From positions 1 to 8,196 of the forward strand of contig CAKSBK010000032.1 of NCBI GenBank assembly GCA_934438035.1: 8,196 bases of DNA. Reading direction: 5' to 3'. The DNA comes from an uncultured Christensenellaceae bacterium. GTDB lineage: Bacteria > Bacillota > Clostridia > Christensenellales > Christensenellaceae. The notes beneath the pieces are model-generated. The model made no database searches. It saw nothing but the letters and a program-made list of their open reading frames with translations, and had not been told where the DNA came from. Position numbers and translations under genes: made by a program. Shown one piece after another: positions 1 to 6,232 of the stretch (positions are counted from its first letter, which is position 1; each line of letters opens with the position of its first letter).

Positions 1-459
1 CTCGCGGTAATAGGCTCTCCAATTATCATTTTCCACCATGTCCTTGAGCCGGGCGTAGAGATCGGCCGTTTCGGTGGAGCTATCGCCAAGCGTGATCGCC
101 AGCTTGGTTTTATACATATTTTGAATCACTTCTTTGGTATAGCGCCAATCTTTAGCGCTGACCTTGTTTTTCAGCAGATAGTCCAGCATTTCAAAAGTGG
201 AGCGCTGTTCATAGGCGTGCGCGCTCTTATCCAAATACTCGCCGTATTCATCGGTTGCGAAAACGGCCGTGTCGATGCTGTCGCGTTGGATCTGCCACTG
301 CTTTTCTTCTGATGCTATATCAGGAGCTTCGTAGGTAATGCGGTAACTCATGGTTGTCAAAAAGGCTGTCAGAACAACTACCCCTACCATAATCCAAATG
401 GATTTTCGTTTGAACAGCTTCACAAACTCGTTTTGGATCAATTTCCCGAATTTATCCAA
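1..459 (-). CDS. ABC-2-type transporter permease, N-terminal part (cut by window edge)
   Basis: The minus strand is open from a TTG at 459-457 to the window edge (153 codons, no stop). The protein begins MDKFGKLIQNEFVKLFKRKS, a Lys-rich cytoplasmic start followed by one membrane helix (about residues 21-37). A polar extracytoplasmic stretch rich in charged and aromatic residues then runs to the edge. This is the usual layout of ABC-2 permeases, whose first helix is followed by a large outer loop and then further helices, here lost. The TTG start is chosen because GGAGGTGATC (plus strand 463-472), a ten-base perfect match to the 16S rRNA 3' end, lies just upstream; an in-frame GTG at 468-466 sits inside that site. 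Such permeases normally follow an ATPase gene, but here the upstream gene is a broken pstS. Substrate unknown; lipid, antibiotic or peptide export is typical of the family. Leucine codon use differs from tmk (CTG 6 of 12 against 1 of about 23). Confidence 0.75.
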   Translation of the reverse strand, partial: MDKFGKLIQNEFVKLFKRKSIWIMVGVVVLTAFLTTMSYRITYEAPDIASEEKQWQIQRDSIDTAVFATDEYGEYLDKSAHAYEQRSTFEMLDYLLKNKVSAKDWRYTKEVIQNMYKTKLAITLGDSSTETADLYARLKDMVENDNWRAYYRE

Positions 460-679
460 TTTGATCACCTCCCTGTACGCCGGTAAGCTCGATAAACGCC
501 GATCTTGTTCCGGAGCCCTCTTCACGGGATAAAACGGTTATTCCGCCCGCAAAACCGCCCTGCTCGGCTGTCTGTTCGGGGGTGTCGGCGGGGGATTCAT
601 CATTGCCCTTTGCCGCACAGCCGAAAAGCGACATTGCCAAGAGCAATACAGTAATAATCATACAAATTGACTTTTTCAT
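452..679 (-). pseudogene. pstS: Truncated phosphate-binding lipoprotein PstS (N-terminal remnant)
   Basis: The 75-residue frame starts with a lipoprotein signal peptide (residues 1-20, lipobox LFGC with Cys21), then a short acidic linker. The block ITVLSREEGSGTRSAFIEL (about 48-66) follows; it is the first conserved strand and phosphate-binding loop of clostridial PstS proteins, with the SGTR motif. Intact members are about 270-300 residues, so roughly three quarters is missing. After TGVQ the frame reads into the ribosome binding site of the downstream permease and stops at 454-452, eight bases past the permease start, so the two could be translationally coupled. The start has AGGAG at 690-694. 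No pstCAB or phoU genes are seen. Substrate binding is not possible with this fragment. PstS identity is from the motif and the Pho-like promoter; the cause of truncation (rearrangement, insertion or misassembly) is open. Confidence 0.75.
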
Positions 680-689
680 TTCTTATATA

Positions 690-694
690 CTCCT
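690..694 (-). promoter_or_regulatory. Ribosome binding site of the pstS remnant
   Basis: AGGAG read on the minus strand, ten bases before the ATG at 679. It supports this start, and the lipoprotein signal peptide begins directly from it. Confidence 0.6.
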
Positions 695-730
695 TTAATC
701 TTTAAAATCTTTTCTTCTTAAGACAATTTC

Positions 731-785
731 ATTATATCCGAGCGCCGTTAACACCGTTACCGTGATATTGTTAAAAGTCTGTTAA
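731..785 (-). promoter_or_regulatory. Putative PhoP-box promoter of pstS
   Basis: Read on the minus strand, a -10 box TATAAT lies at 736-731, with a start of transcription expected near 724. Upstream are four TTAACA-like words: TTAACA (785-780), TTAACA (774-769), GTAACG (760-755) and TTAACG (751-746). The first two are exactly 11 bases apart, the spacing known for PhoP direct repeats in Bacillus; the inner two are less regular. The array covers about -22 to -61, where PhoP activates. No good -35 box is present, as expected for an activator-dependent promoter. Phosphate-starvation control is inferred from these words plus the PstS remnant. Confidence 0.62.
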
Positions 786-864
786 ACGTGAACGTACATA
801 TTTAGTTTACAAATATTCACATGATTTTCGCATAAACGCTATTCAAGCTTCATTTCCCGCGGCT

Positions 865-892
865 ATTATATTCTTACAGCAAGAGCTTTCAA
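865..892 (-). promoter_or_regulatory. Possible second upstream promoter towards pstS
   Basis: On the minus strand TTGAAA (892-887) and TATAAT (870-865) are separated by 16 bases. It would give a leader of about 180 bases before pstS. No gene starts nearer. The match may be chance in an AT-rich spacer. Confidence 0.3.
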
Positions 893-925
893 ATAAACAA
901 TTATAATTTCTCCAAAAAATCCAGG

Positions 926-948
926 CGGCGTTTTTTAAACGCCGTTTT
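926..948 (+). terminator. Perfect 8-bp hairpin with short T run upstream of tmk
   Basis: CGGCGTTT (926-933) and AAACGCCG (937-944) pair perfectly around a TTT loop and are followed by TTTT then a T-rich stretch. The form is that of a factor-independent terminator on the plus strand, yet no plus-strand gene is visible upstream. It may stop antisense or read-through transcripts before the tmk promoter, or be left over from a lost upstream gene. Confidence 0.5.
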
Positions 949-962
949 GGTTTGCATTTTTG

Positions 963-992
963 TTGCATATTGCTTCCGTTTTGCGTTATAAT
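963..992 (+). promoter_or_regulatory. Sigma-A-type promoter of the tmk operon
   Basis: TTGCAT (963-968) and TATAAT (987-992) are 18 bases apart, with transcription expected to start near 999, about 28 bases before the tmk ATG. No other good pair is seen before tmk, and no promoter is evident between tmk, holB and ricT. Confidence 0.65.
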
Positions 993-1026
993 TAATTTGT
1001 ATAAATAGGATAATTTAAGGACAGAT

Positions 1027-1647
1027 ATGAAAAAAGGCTTGTTTTTGAGCTTTGAGGGAATTGACGGCTGCGGAAAATCCACTCAAATCGCTCATTTTAA
1101 AACCATACTCGAAGAAAAAAAGCTTCCTTATATCTCTTTAAGAGAGCCGGGAGGCTGCGATATTTCGGAAAAAATCCGAAGCATTCTTCTCGATAAAAAA
1201 AACTCCCGCCTCTGCGACGAAGCGGAGGTTCTGCTTTTTGCGGCAGCGCGCGCTCAGCTTATAGACGAAGTGATTCTTCCCGCACTTAACGAGGGGAAAA
1301 TCGTCCTTTGCGACAGATATATAGACTCTTCCTTTGCATATCAGGCATATGCAAGAGGGTTAGGGTACGACTTCGTTTGCGGAGCGAACGCATATGCGAT
1401 AAAAAGCTGCATGCCGGACCGCACCTTCTTTTTTAACGCCTCCCCAAACGACGTTTTAAAAAGAGTTACATCTCGCGGCGGGCTTGACAGGCTCGAGCTT
1501 TTGGGAACGGACTTTCAAGCCAAGGTTTACGACGGCTATTTGCGCCTCATAAAAAAAGACCCCGAAAGGTTTATTATTATAAACGCCGAAAAAACCGCGG
1601 CGGAGGTTTCAAAAGAAATTTCTCTCAAGGCGGAGGAAATATTTTAA
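1027..1647 (+). CDS. tmk: Thymidylate kinase (dTMP kinase)
   Basis: Phosphorylates dTMP to dTDP with ATP in the cytoplasm, the last shared step towards dTTP. The 206-residue length is normal for the family. Visible motifs are the P-loop GIDGCGKST (residues 11-19), REPGG (39-43) for the nucleotide-binding loop, the CDRY signature (95-98) followed by SSFAYQ, and a LID segment SRGGLDRLE (about 149-157). The ATG is preceded by AAGGA at 1017-1021, five bases away, and by its own promoter. The stop codon is followed at once by the ATG of holB, so the two are surely one transcript. In Bacillus, yaaQ (darA) and yaaR lie between tmk and holB; here they are missing. No odd residues are seen in the motifs. 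Confidence 0.96.
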   Translation: MKKGLFLSFEGIDGCGKSTQIAHFKTILEEKKLPYISLREPGGCDISEKIRSILLDKKNSRLCDEAEVLLFAAARAQLIDEVILPALNEGKIVLCDRYIDSSFAYQAYARGLGYDFVCGANAYAIKSCMPDRTFFFNASPNDVLKRVTSRGGLDRLELLGTDFQAKVYDGYLRLIKKDPERFIIINAEKTAAEVSKEISLKAEEIF

Positions 1648-2601
1648 ATGTCCCGCGAATATATGAGCCTGTTATATAAGGCTGCGTTTTATAATAAAGT
1701 TTCGGGAGCGTATTTAATAACCGCACGGGGCGAAGAGGAAGCGGCAGACGCAGCGTATCTTTTTTTGCAGCGCCTTTACTGCCGTTATAAAATCGGCTGC
1801 GGAGTGTGCCCCGAATGCAAAAAGGTTCTGAATAACAATCATGTGGATATTTTAAATATATCCTCCGAGGCAAATTTAAAAAAGGAAGACGTTCTCCCCA
1901 TTGCGGATTTCATATCAAACACAGCTTACGAGGGCAAATATAAATGCGTTCTCATAAGAAAAGCGGACACGCTAAACGAAGTCTGCCAGAACTTTCTTCT
2001 TAAATCAATCGAGGAGCCGCCCGAAAACGTGGTTTTTATACTCACGTCAAGCGCTCCCGATAAGCTTCTTTTAACGGTACGCTCAAGGACGGTAAGGGTG
2101 GATATCCCCCCTACGCGGCGAAAACTTATAGTTCAATACCTAAACGGCGCAGAGCTTGCCGACGTTGCCGCGGCGTATTCAATGGGAAGTCCACATAAGG
2201 CAAAAGCGCTTTTAGCGGACGAAGCGTTTTTTTCGGCGAGGCAGGACGCCATAAAGGCCGCCGAGCTTCTCATGACTTATAAAAGGCCCTCCGTCTTTAA
2301 AATAGGCGAGCTTGCGGCAAAGCACGAGCCGGTATTGTTCCTTGAAACACTGTTCTGCGTTTTTAGAGACGCCCTTATGCTTTTAATAAATAAGGATACC
2401 AAATATCTTTATAATCCCGATAAAACGGCGCTTCTTAAAAGCATAGGCAGCCTCGTTACACCCGCGGGCTTATATAAAATATCCGAAAAAATATCAAATA
2501 CTATAGACGCCAAACGCACGTCGCCCGGCATAAATTCCACGCTTGCCCTGCGTTCGCTCGTCTTTGGCATAACGGAGGTTAGAAACAAATGTCTGAAATA
2601 A
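1648..2601 (+). CDS. holB: DNA polymerase III clamp-loader subunit delta'
   Basis: Delta' is the stator of the clamp loader that opens the beta clamp onto primed DNA. The 317-residue protein has the expected order: an N-terminal AAA+-like domain with a zinc module (Cys45, Cys51, Cys54, Cys57), the conserved block NFLLKSIEEPPENVVFIL (115-132), then a helical lid and a C-terminal helical collar domain. The usual SRC motif reads SRT here (146-148), keeping the arginine finger but not the cysteine. The P-loop region (about 24-36) has no GKT/S, so ATP binding at this site looks lost, as is common for delta'. It starts directly on the base after the tmk stop, without a clear separate ribosome binding site, which suggests coupling; a second Met at residue 6 is possible. 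Its last 13 bases overlap ricT. Confidence 0.92.
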   Translation: MSREYMSLLYKAAFYNKVSGAYLITARGEEEAADAAYLFLQRLYCRYKIGCGVCPECKKVLNNNHVDILNISSEANLKKEDVLPIADFISNTAYEGKYKCVLIRKADTLNEVCQNFLLKSIEEPPENVVFILTSSAPDKLLLTVRSRTVRVDIPPTRRKLIVQYLNGAELADVAAAYSMGSPHKAKALLADEAFFSARQDAIKAAELLMTYKRPSVFKIGELAAKHEPVLFLETLFCVFRDALMLLINKDTKYLYNPDKTALLKSIGSLVTPAGLYKISEKISNTIDAKRTSPGINSTLALRSLVFGITEVRNKCLK

Positions 2602-3464
2602 TAGGAGTACGCTTTAAGAAGGTAGGAAAAATATACTACTTTGACCCCGCCGGTATTCGCTTTGAAGCGGGAGACGGCGTAATAGTCGAAACCGTTAAGG
2701 GCGTAGAATACGGCAAGGTCGTCATATCAAATAAACAAATAAACGATTCCGAGCTCGGAAAACCCCTTAAAAAGGTAATTTCCAGGGCTACAGATAAGGA
2801 TGAAAAGAAGGTTTTGGAGCTTAAGCAAAAGGAAAAAGAGGCTTTTTTAACCTGCAATGAAAAAATCGCAAAGCACAAGCTTGATATGAAGCTGATAAAC
2901 GTTGAATACACCTACGACGGAAGCAAAATAGTCTTTTATTTTACCGCCGACGGCAGAGTGGATTTCCGAGAGCTTGTAAAAGACCTTGCGGGCGTTTTTA
3001 AAACCAGAATCGAGCTGAGGCAGATCGGCGTAAGAGACGAGGCTAAAATGGTGGGCGGCTTGGGGCCCTGCGGCAGACCCGCCTGCTGCGCAATCTTTTT
3101 GGGCGATTTCCAGCCCGTTTCCATTAAAATGGCAAAGGAACAGGGACTTTCTCTCTCTCCTACAAAAATAAGCGGTCTTTGCGGCAGGCTCATGTGCTGT
3201 TTAAATTACGAGCATGAATATTATGAATATATCGCTTTAAAAATGCCTAAGGTCGGAAGCGAGGTTAAAACTCCCGACGGAAAGGGAACCGTTCTTGCAA
3301 ACAACGCCTTAAAGCAGGAGATCAAGGTTAAGCTGCCCATGCCGGACGGCACCTTTGACGCCCGCACCTTTACTTTGGACGAGGTTAAGCTTTTAAAGAA
3401 AAAGCGCCCTGAAAAATCTCCCGAGGAGCCCTTGCCCGACGATATCAAAGCTATACTCGATTAA
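2589..3464 (+). CDS. ricT: RicT/YaaT-family PSP1 domain protein
   Basis: In Bacillus, RicT (YaaT) joins RicA and RicF in a Fe-S-containing complex that works with RNase Y in mRNA maturation and affects sporulation, competence and biofilm formation. This 291-residue homologue has the N-terminal barrel-like segment (about 1-55), a PSP1 domain (about 60-150) and the signature GLGPCGRPACC (158-167) followed by SGLCGRLMCCLNYE (195-208). The cysteines at 161, 166, 167, 198, 203 and 204 are those expected to hold the iron-sulfur cluster. The C-terminus is a KOW-like PKVGSEVKTPDGKGTV segment and a charged tail. The start overlaps holB by 13 bases; GGAGG at 2574-2578 is ten bases before the ATG. ricA and ricF are not in the window. 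Regulation is with tmk-holB. Confidence 0.93.
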   Translation: MSEIIGVRFKKVGKIYYFDPAGIRFEAGDGVIVETVKGVEYGKVVISNKQINDSELGKPLKKVISRATDKDEKKVLELKQKEKEAFLTCNEKIAKHKLDMKLINVEYTYDGSKIVFYFTADGRVDFRELVKDLAGVFKTRIELRQIGVRDEAKMVGGLGPCGRPACCAIFLGDFQPVSIKMAKEQGLSLSPTKISGLCGRLMCCLNYEHEYYEYIALKMPKVGSEVKTPDGKGTVLANNALKQEIKVKLPMPDGTFDARTFTLDEVKLLKKKRPEKSPEEPLPDDIKAILD

Positions 3465-3482
3465 CGTATACCGGGAGCGCAT

Positions 3483-3875
3483 ATGAAAAAAATTAAAGCC
3501 GCCTGCGTTATCATGTTCATTCACGGGGCGTTCATGGAAATTATGGGGTGCATATTACTCATACCCTTACTGCTGAGCGGAGGCGAACAGCTCGGCTTAA
3601 ACAAATATTTTTCTTTTATAGTTCCGTATTTTTCAGACAACATGCTCTTGATGCTGATATGCGGCTTAATTTACGGGGTGCTGCGCGTTTTAGGCGCGGC
3701 AGGCTTGTGTAAAAACAAAATGTGGGGTCTTGCGCTTTCCTTAATAAACTGCGTTATTTCTCTCAGCTTAATGATGTTTATGCTGCCTAACGGAATTATG
3801 GACGGGCTTTTTTCCGGCTCGGCGCTTGTTCTCATTTTAACGGGGTATTTTAAAGATAAAAAAGCTTTGCAATAA
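3483..3875 (+). CDS. Small four-helix membrane protein of unknown function
   Basis: The 130-residue protein has four predicted membrane helices (about 8-32, 54-74, 81-101 and 105-122), short loops and a Lys-rich C-terminus that should face the cytoplasm. I do not recognise the family and see no catalytic or metal-binding motif. GGGAG at 3473-3477 is five bases before the ATG. It starts 18 bases after ricT and no promoter is visible, so it is probably the last gene of the tmk-holB-ricT transcript, in the place where Bacillus has yabA, to which it is not related. It is followed by the bidirectional terminator at 3880-3908. Coding confidence is high; function is open. Confidence 0.85.
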   Translation: MKKIKAACVIMFIHGAFMEIMGCILLIPLLLSGGEQLGLNKYFSFIVPYFSDNMLLMLICGLIYGVLRVLGAAGLCKNKMWGLALSLINCVISLSLMMFMLPNGIMDGLFSGSALVLILTGYFKDKKALQ

Positions 3876-3879
3876 AAAA

Positions 3880-3908
3880 ACCGCCCGGAATTTCTCCGAG
3901 CGGTCTTT
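3880..3908. terminator. Bidirectional terminator between converging operons
   Basis: ACCGCCCGGA (3880-3889) pairs with TCCGAGCGGT (3895-3904), nine of ten positions, around a five-base loop. CTTTTA follows on the plus strand and a run of seven T residues follows on the minus strand (plus-strand A run 3874-3880). It ends both the tmk-side transcript and the LOG-side transcript; the minus-strand form has the better T tract. Confidence 0.88.
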
Positions 3909-4447
3909 TATTCGCATTTTTTTAACGTCTTTATAATTTCCTCTAAGCTATTACAAAAATATATTCCCTCCTGGCGCTTTTTTGTCGATAAGCCCTTATC
4001 TGTCATATGCTGTAAAAGCGTTTTAAGGCTGTCGTAAAAGCCGTCTATATTATACAGAATACATGGGGCGTTTATATGCCTTAAGGATACTTTAGACATT
4101 ACCTCCGAAATTTCCTCAAGAGTTCCCGTTCCCCCCGGAAAAGCGACGAACGCTTCGCCTAATTCTATCATTTTCGCCTTTCTTTGCGCCATGTCATTTG
4201 TAACTATAAGCTCGCTTAAGCCGTCATATTGATAGCCTGCGTCTATAAAGAACTGCGGCTCCACGCCTATGGCTTTGCCGCCGTTTTTCATTACGCTTTC
4301 AGCCAATATTCCCATAAGCCCCGTTTTAGAGCCGCCGTATACGAGCGTGTGAGCGTTAAAAGCAAGCCACTCGCCGAGCTCTGTTACCGCACGCTTTATT
4401 TTTTCGTCTTCAATGCCGTTCGCGCCCAAATATACCGTTATATTCAT
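3908..4447 (-). CDS. LOG-family nucleoside 5'-monophosphate phosphoribohydrolase
   Basis: Members split a base from a nucleoside 5'-monophosphate, giving free base and ribose 5-phosphate; they are named after plant cytokinin activation, but bacterial ones probably act in nucleotide clean-up. The 179-residue length fits the short type. Motifs are YGGSKTGLMG (37-46), the MAQRKAKM segment (86-93) and the PGGTGTLEE signature (104-112), which carries the phosphate-binding loop and the catalytic Glu. The fold is Rossmann-like, with no signal peptide, so it is cytoplasmic. Its ATG overlaps the stop of the acetyltransferase gene as ATGA, and AAGGA (about 4456-4460) lies inside that gene, so translation is coupled. 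It is the last gene before the terminator. The natural substrate cannot be told from sequence. Confidence 0.9.
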   Translation of the reverse strand: MNITVYLGANGIEDEKIKRAVTELGEWLAFNAHTLVYGGSKTGLMGILAESVMKNGGKAIGVEPQFFIDAGYQYDGLSELIVTNDMAQRKAKMIELGEAFVAFPGGTGTLEEISEVMSKVSLRHINAPCILYNIDGFYDSLKTLLQHMTDKGLSTKKRQEGIYFCNSLEEIIKTLKKCE

Positions 4448-5058
4448 TTGGTAAATTCCTTATAATATTCATCCGCAAGATTATTCCAGTATTTGCGGTC
4501 TTCCTCTGTAATTTCACGTATCACCCTGCAGGGGACTCCCGCCGCAATAGTGTTTTTCGGAATGTCCTTTGTTACCACAGAGCCCGAGCCTATAACCGCG
4601 TTATCTCCGATTTTAACGCCGGGGTTAATTACGCTGTGCGCTCCTATCCACACGTTGTTGCCTATAACTATTTCATGACCGTATTCAAGGTGCGTGTTTC
4701 TGACGTCCGGGTCAATTGGGTGACCTGCAGTATATAACCCCACTCTCGGCGCAATAAAAACGTTATCGCCTATTGTTATTTTTGCTACGTCAATAAAAAT
4801 GCAGTCGTAATTTGCAAAAAAGTTATCGCCGATAAAGGTGTTGCAGCCGTAATCCGTGTAAAAGGGCGGCTCTATATAGCAGTTTTTTCCAACCCTCCCG
4901 AATAGCTTCGGATAAATCTCCGCCCGCTCTTCCTTTTGTTCCTCCGTGGTAAGGTTAATTAAACGGGTTAAGCTTCTCGCCTTGCTTCTCATTTTATGAA
5001 GCTCTTCACCCTCATATTTATAAAGCTTCTGCAAAAGCATTAATTCCTTATTCGTCAT
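4444..5058 (-). CDS. Maltose/galactoside-type O-acetyltransferase (left-handed beta-helix)
   Basis: This 204-residue protein belongs to the LacA/Maa/NodL group, which moves an acetyl group from acetyl-CoA to a sugar hydroxyl. It shows the N-terminal helical region KYEGEELHKMRSKARSL (14-30) of the Maa domain, then hexapeptide repeats of the [IV]G-[DN]N type (about 72-170). The TAGHP motif (110-114) holds the expected catalytic His113. The end IAAGVPCRVIREI (171-183) is the usual closing strand, and CoA sits between subunits of a trimer in this family. There is no signal peptide. It overlaps the upstream membrane protein gene by 11 bases, with GAGGGG just upstream of its ATG, and overlaps the LOG gene downstream by 4. 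The acceptor sugar is unknown; the maa and lacA names are not separable here. Confidence 0.92.
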   Translation of the reverse strand: MTNKELMLLQKLYKYEGEELHKMRSKARSLTRLINLTTEEQKEERAEIYPKLFGRVGKNCYIEPPFYTDYGCNTFIGDNFFANYDCIFIDVAKITIGDNVFIAPRVGLYTAGHPIDPDVRNTHLEYGHEIVIGNNVWIGAHSVINPGVKIGDNAVIGSGSVVTKDIPKNTIAAGVPCRVIREITEEDRKYWNNLADEYYKEFTK

Positions 5059-5548
5059 CTTCCCGCCCCTCTTTTAAGCTTTCTTTAAGCGCCGCCGCAA
5101 ACTCCCTTGAAGCGTAAACGGCAATCGCCTTTTTCTTTTCCTCCGATGTATATACTATATAAGTAAGCTGCGGCTTTTTTGTAAACGAAGCATAGTAACA
5201 GGATATGCCCGTCAGAGAGGAAAACTCTTCATATGTCAAAACCTCGTCTATATACTTCACGTCAACGGCAAAAATAGTCTTTTTCGCCTCGTCTATAACC
5301 CTGTCTACCGAAAAAACGCCGTCCTCCAGCTCGTAGACATATTCCACAATGAGCTTTTTAAAAACTATAAAGGCAGCCAAAAACGCTGCGGCAAAGCAGA
5401 CGTACGTCATAACCTTAAGCTTCAGCAGATAATCTATAAAGCTGCCGATAAACGTCAAAAGCGCAATAAAACCGACTATCCCCATAACGATAAGCACGGT
5501 TTTACTGCGTTTAGTGTTTTTATGTTCGTTTTTACATGTAATTTTCAT
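5048..5548 (-). CDS. Two-helix membrane protein with a PH-like cytoplasmic domain (uncharacterised)
   Basis: From the ATG at 5548 the protein has 166 residues: a basic N-terminus (1-16), two membrane helices (about 17-39 and 46-65), then a soluble part. The segment YELEDGVFSVDRVIDEAKKTIFAVDVKYIDEV (about 72-103) resembles the strand pattern of bacterial PH-like domains that follow paired helices in YdbS-type proteins; this is an impression, not a firm match. A longer frame begins at a TTG (5596), but that has no ribosome binding site, whereas AAGGAG (5555-5560) is six bases before the ATG. The gene lies 59 bases after the sigma factor gene and overlaps the acetyltransferase by 11 bases. Its position after an ECF sigma gene invites an anti-sigma role, but there is no zinc motif or recognisable anti-sigma domain, so function is unknown. 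Confidence 0.8.
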   Translation of the reverse strand: MKITCKNEHKNTKRSKTVLIVMGIVGFIALLTFIGSFIDYLLKLKVMTYVCFAAAFLAAFIVFKKLIVEYVYELEDGVFSVDRVIDEAKKTIFAVDVKYIDEVLTYEEFSSLTGISCYYASFTKKPQLTYIVYTSEEKKKAIAVYASREFAAALKESLKEGREDDE

Positions 5549-5567
5549 AGCATACTCCTTTAAAAAA

Positions 5568-5596
5568 AGTATACTATAAATAATAAAAAAAGCCAA
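5568..5596 (-). promoter_or_regulatory. Possible internal promoter of the acetyltransferase operon
   Basis: On the minus strand TTGGCT (5596-5591) and TATACT (5573-5568) are 17 bases apart. Transcription would start near 5561, leaving a leader of only about 13 bases that begins at the AAGGAG. It would let the three overlapping genes be made without the sigma gene. Read-through from the sigma gene is equally possible. Confidence 0.4.
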
Positions 5597-5607
5597 ATGC
5601 TATAGCC

Positions 5608-6129
5608 TTAAAAATTATTCCCGGCAAGCCTTTCTTTTAACATTCGCCTTGAACGCGTGAGCGCCTGCCTTACGCTCTGAGGCTTAATTTTAAGCTTCCC
5701 CGCAATCTCCTCGTCGCAAAGCCCATAGAAATACTTGTCTGTAAGAATATCTCTCGCATTATCGGGCATACTCTTTAAAGCGTCAAGCATTCTTAACACT
5801 TCCTGTTCGGTTATTAGCTTATCTTCAACATCTTCTTCGTCGCTTATTTGCTTTAGAAATGACGTATATCTCTTTTCAATGCCCTTTCGCCTTATGTAAT
5901 TAAAGCACCGCCTCTTTACGCAGACGGAAATATACGCCTTTAGCGCGCTTTGCGAAAGCCCCTCCGCAAAATCCGCCCTTTCAATAAGCTTAACCATAAC
6001 GTCGTGAATAATTTCCTTTACGGCGTTTTTGTCAAACACATAGAAGCTTGCTGTAGCATACATCATATTATAGCAGCTTAAATAAATATGCTCTATCATT
6101 TCTTTATTATACGGCTTGTTACTATCCAT
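5608..6129 (-). CDS. ECF-like RNA polymerase sigma-70 factor
   Basis: The 173-residue protein has the two domains of group IV sigma factors. Sigma-2 (about 10-85) includes KEIIHDVMVKLIE (38-50) for core binding and AYISVCVKRRCFNYIRRKG (65-83) for -10 recognition. Sigma-4 (about 108-167) has the SMPDNARDIL segment and the helix-turn-helix CDEEIAGKLKIKPQSVRQAL (138-157). There is no sigma-3 domain and no long C-terminal extension. The ATG is preceded by GGGGGAG (6134-6140), four bases away. A sigma-A-like promoter at 6193-6220 faces it. No standard anti-sigma gene is adjacent; the next gene encodes a membrane protein of unknown type. The target regulon cannot be told, and I see no repeated ECF-type promoter in the window. 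The divergent secreted-protein gene is one possible target. Confidence 0.9.
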   Translation of the reverse strand: MDSNKPYNKEMIEHIYLSCYNMMYATASFYVFDKNAVKEIIHDVMVKLIERADFAEGLSQSALKAYISVCVKRRCFNYIRRKGIEKRYTSFLKQISDEEDVEDKLITEQEVLRMLDALKSMPDNARDILTDKYFYGLCDEEIAGKLKIKPQSVRQALTRSRRMLKERLAGNNF

Positions 6130-6192
6130 AAAACTCCCCCACCCGAAAATCCGGATATATTCACAAACAGCGCATTATTCCTCGCTACATTC

Positions 6193-6220
6193 ATAATATC
6201 AAAATTTTTATTCTTTGCAA
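6193..6220 (-). promoter_or_regulatory. Promoter of the ECF sigma gene
   Basis: On the minus strand TTGCAA (6220-6215) and TATTAT (6198-6193) are 16 bases apart, with a start expected near 6186, about 57 bases before the ATG. The -35 box is only 12 bases from the -35 box of the divergent promoter. Confidence 0.5.
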
Positions 6221-6232
6221 GCAAAATTTATG

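Noticed and set aside
121..532. Two plus-strand frames (121-312, 350-532)
   Set aside because: They lie opposite the ABC permease and pstS remnant, have no ribosome binding site and no protein-like motif.
680..1026. Riboswitch or small RNA in the pstS-tmk spacer
   Set aside because: Only promoter elements and one hairpin are seen; no known riboswitch core could be traced.
843..1082. Minus-strand 79-residue frame across the tmk promoter
   Set aside because: It covers the tmk promoter and start, has no ribosome binding site and reads as antisense.
2636..3448. Three minus-strand frames opposite ricT
   Set aside because: Shadows of a well-conserved gene; Ser/Phe-rich composition typical of antisense to Lys/Glu codons.
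4229..4678. Plus-strand frames opposite the LOG and acetyltransferase genes
   Set aside because: Shadows of well-identified genes, without start signals.
5549..5596. Longer TTG start for the membrane protein
   Set aside because: No ribosome binding site precedes it, and the extra residues come from a likely promoter; the ATG at 5548 has AAGGAG at good spacing.
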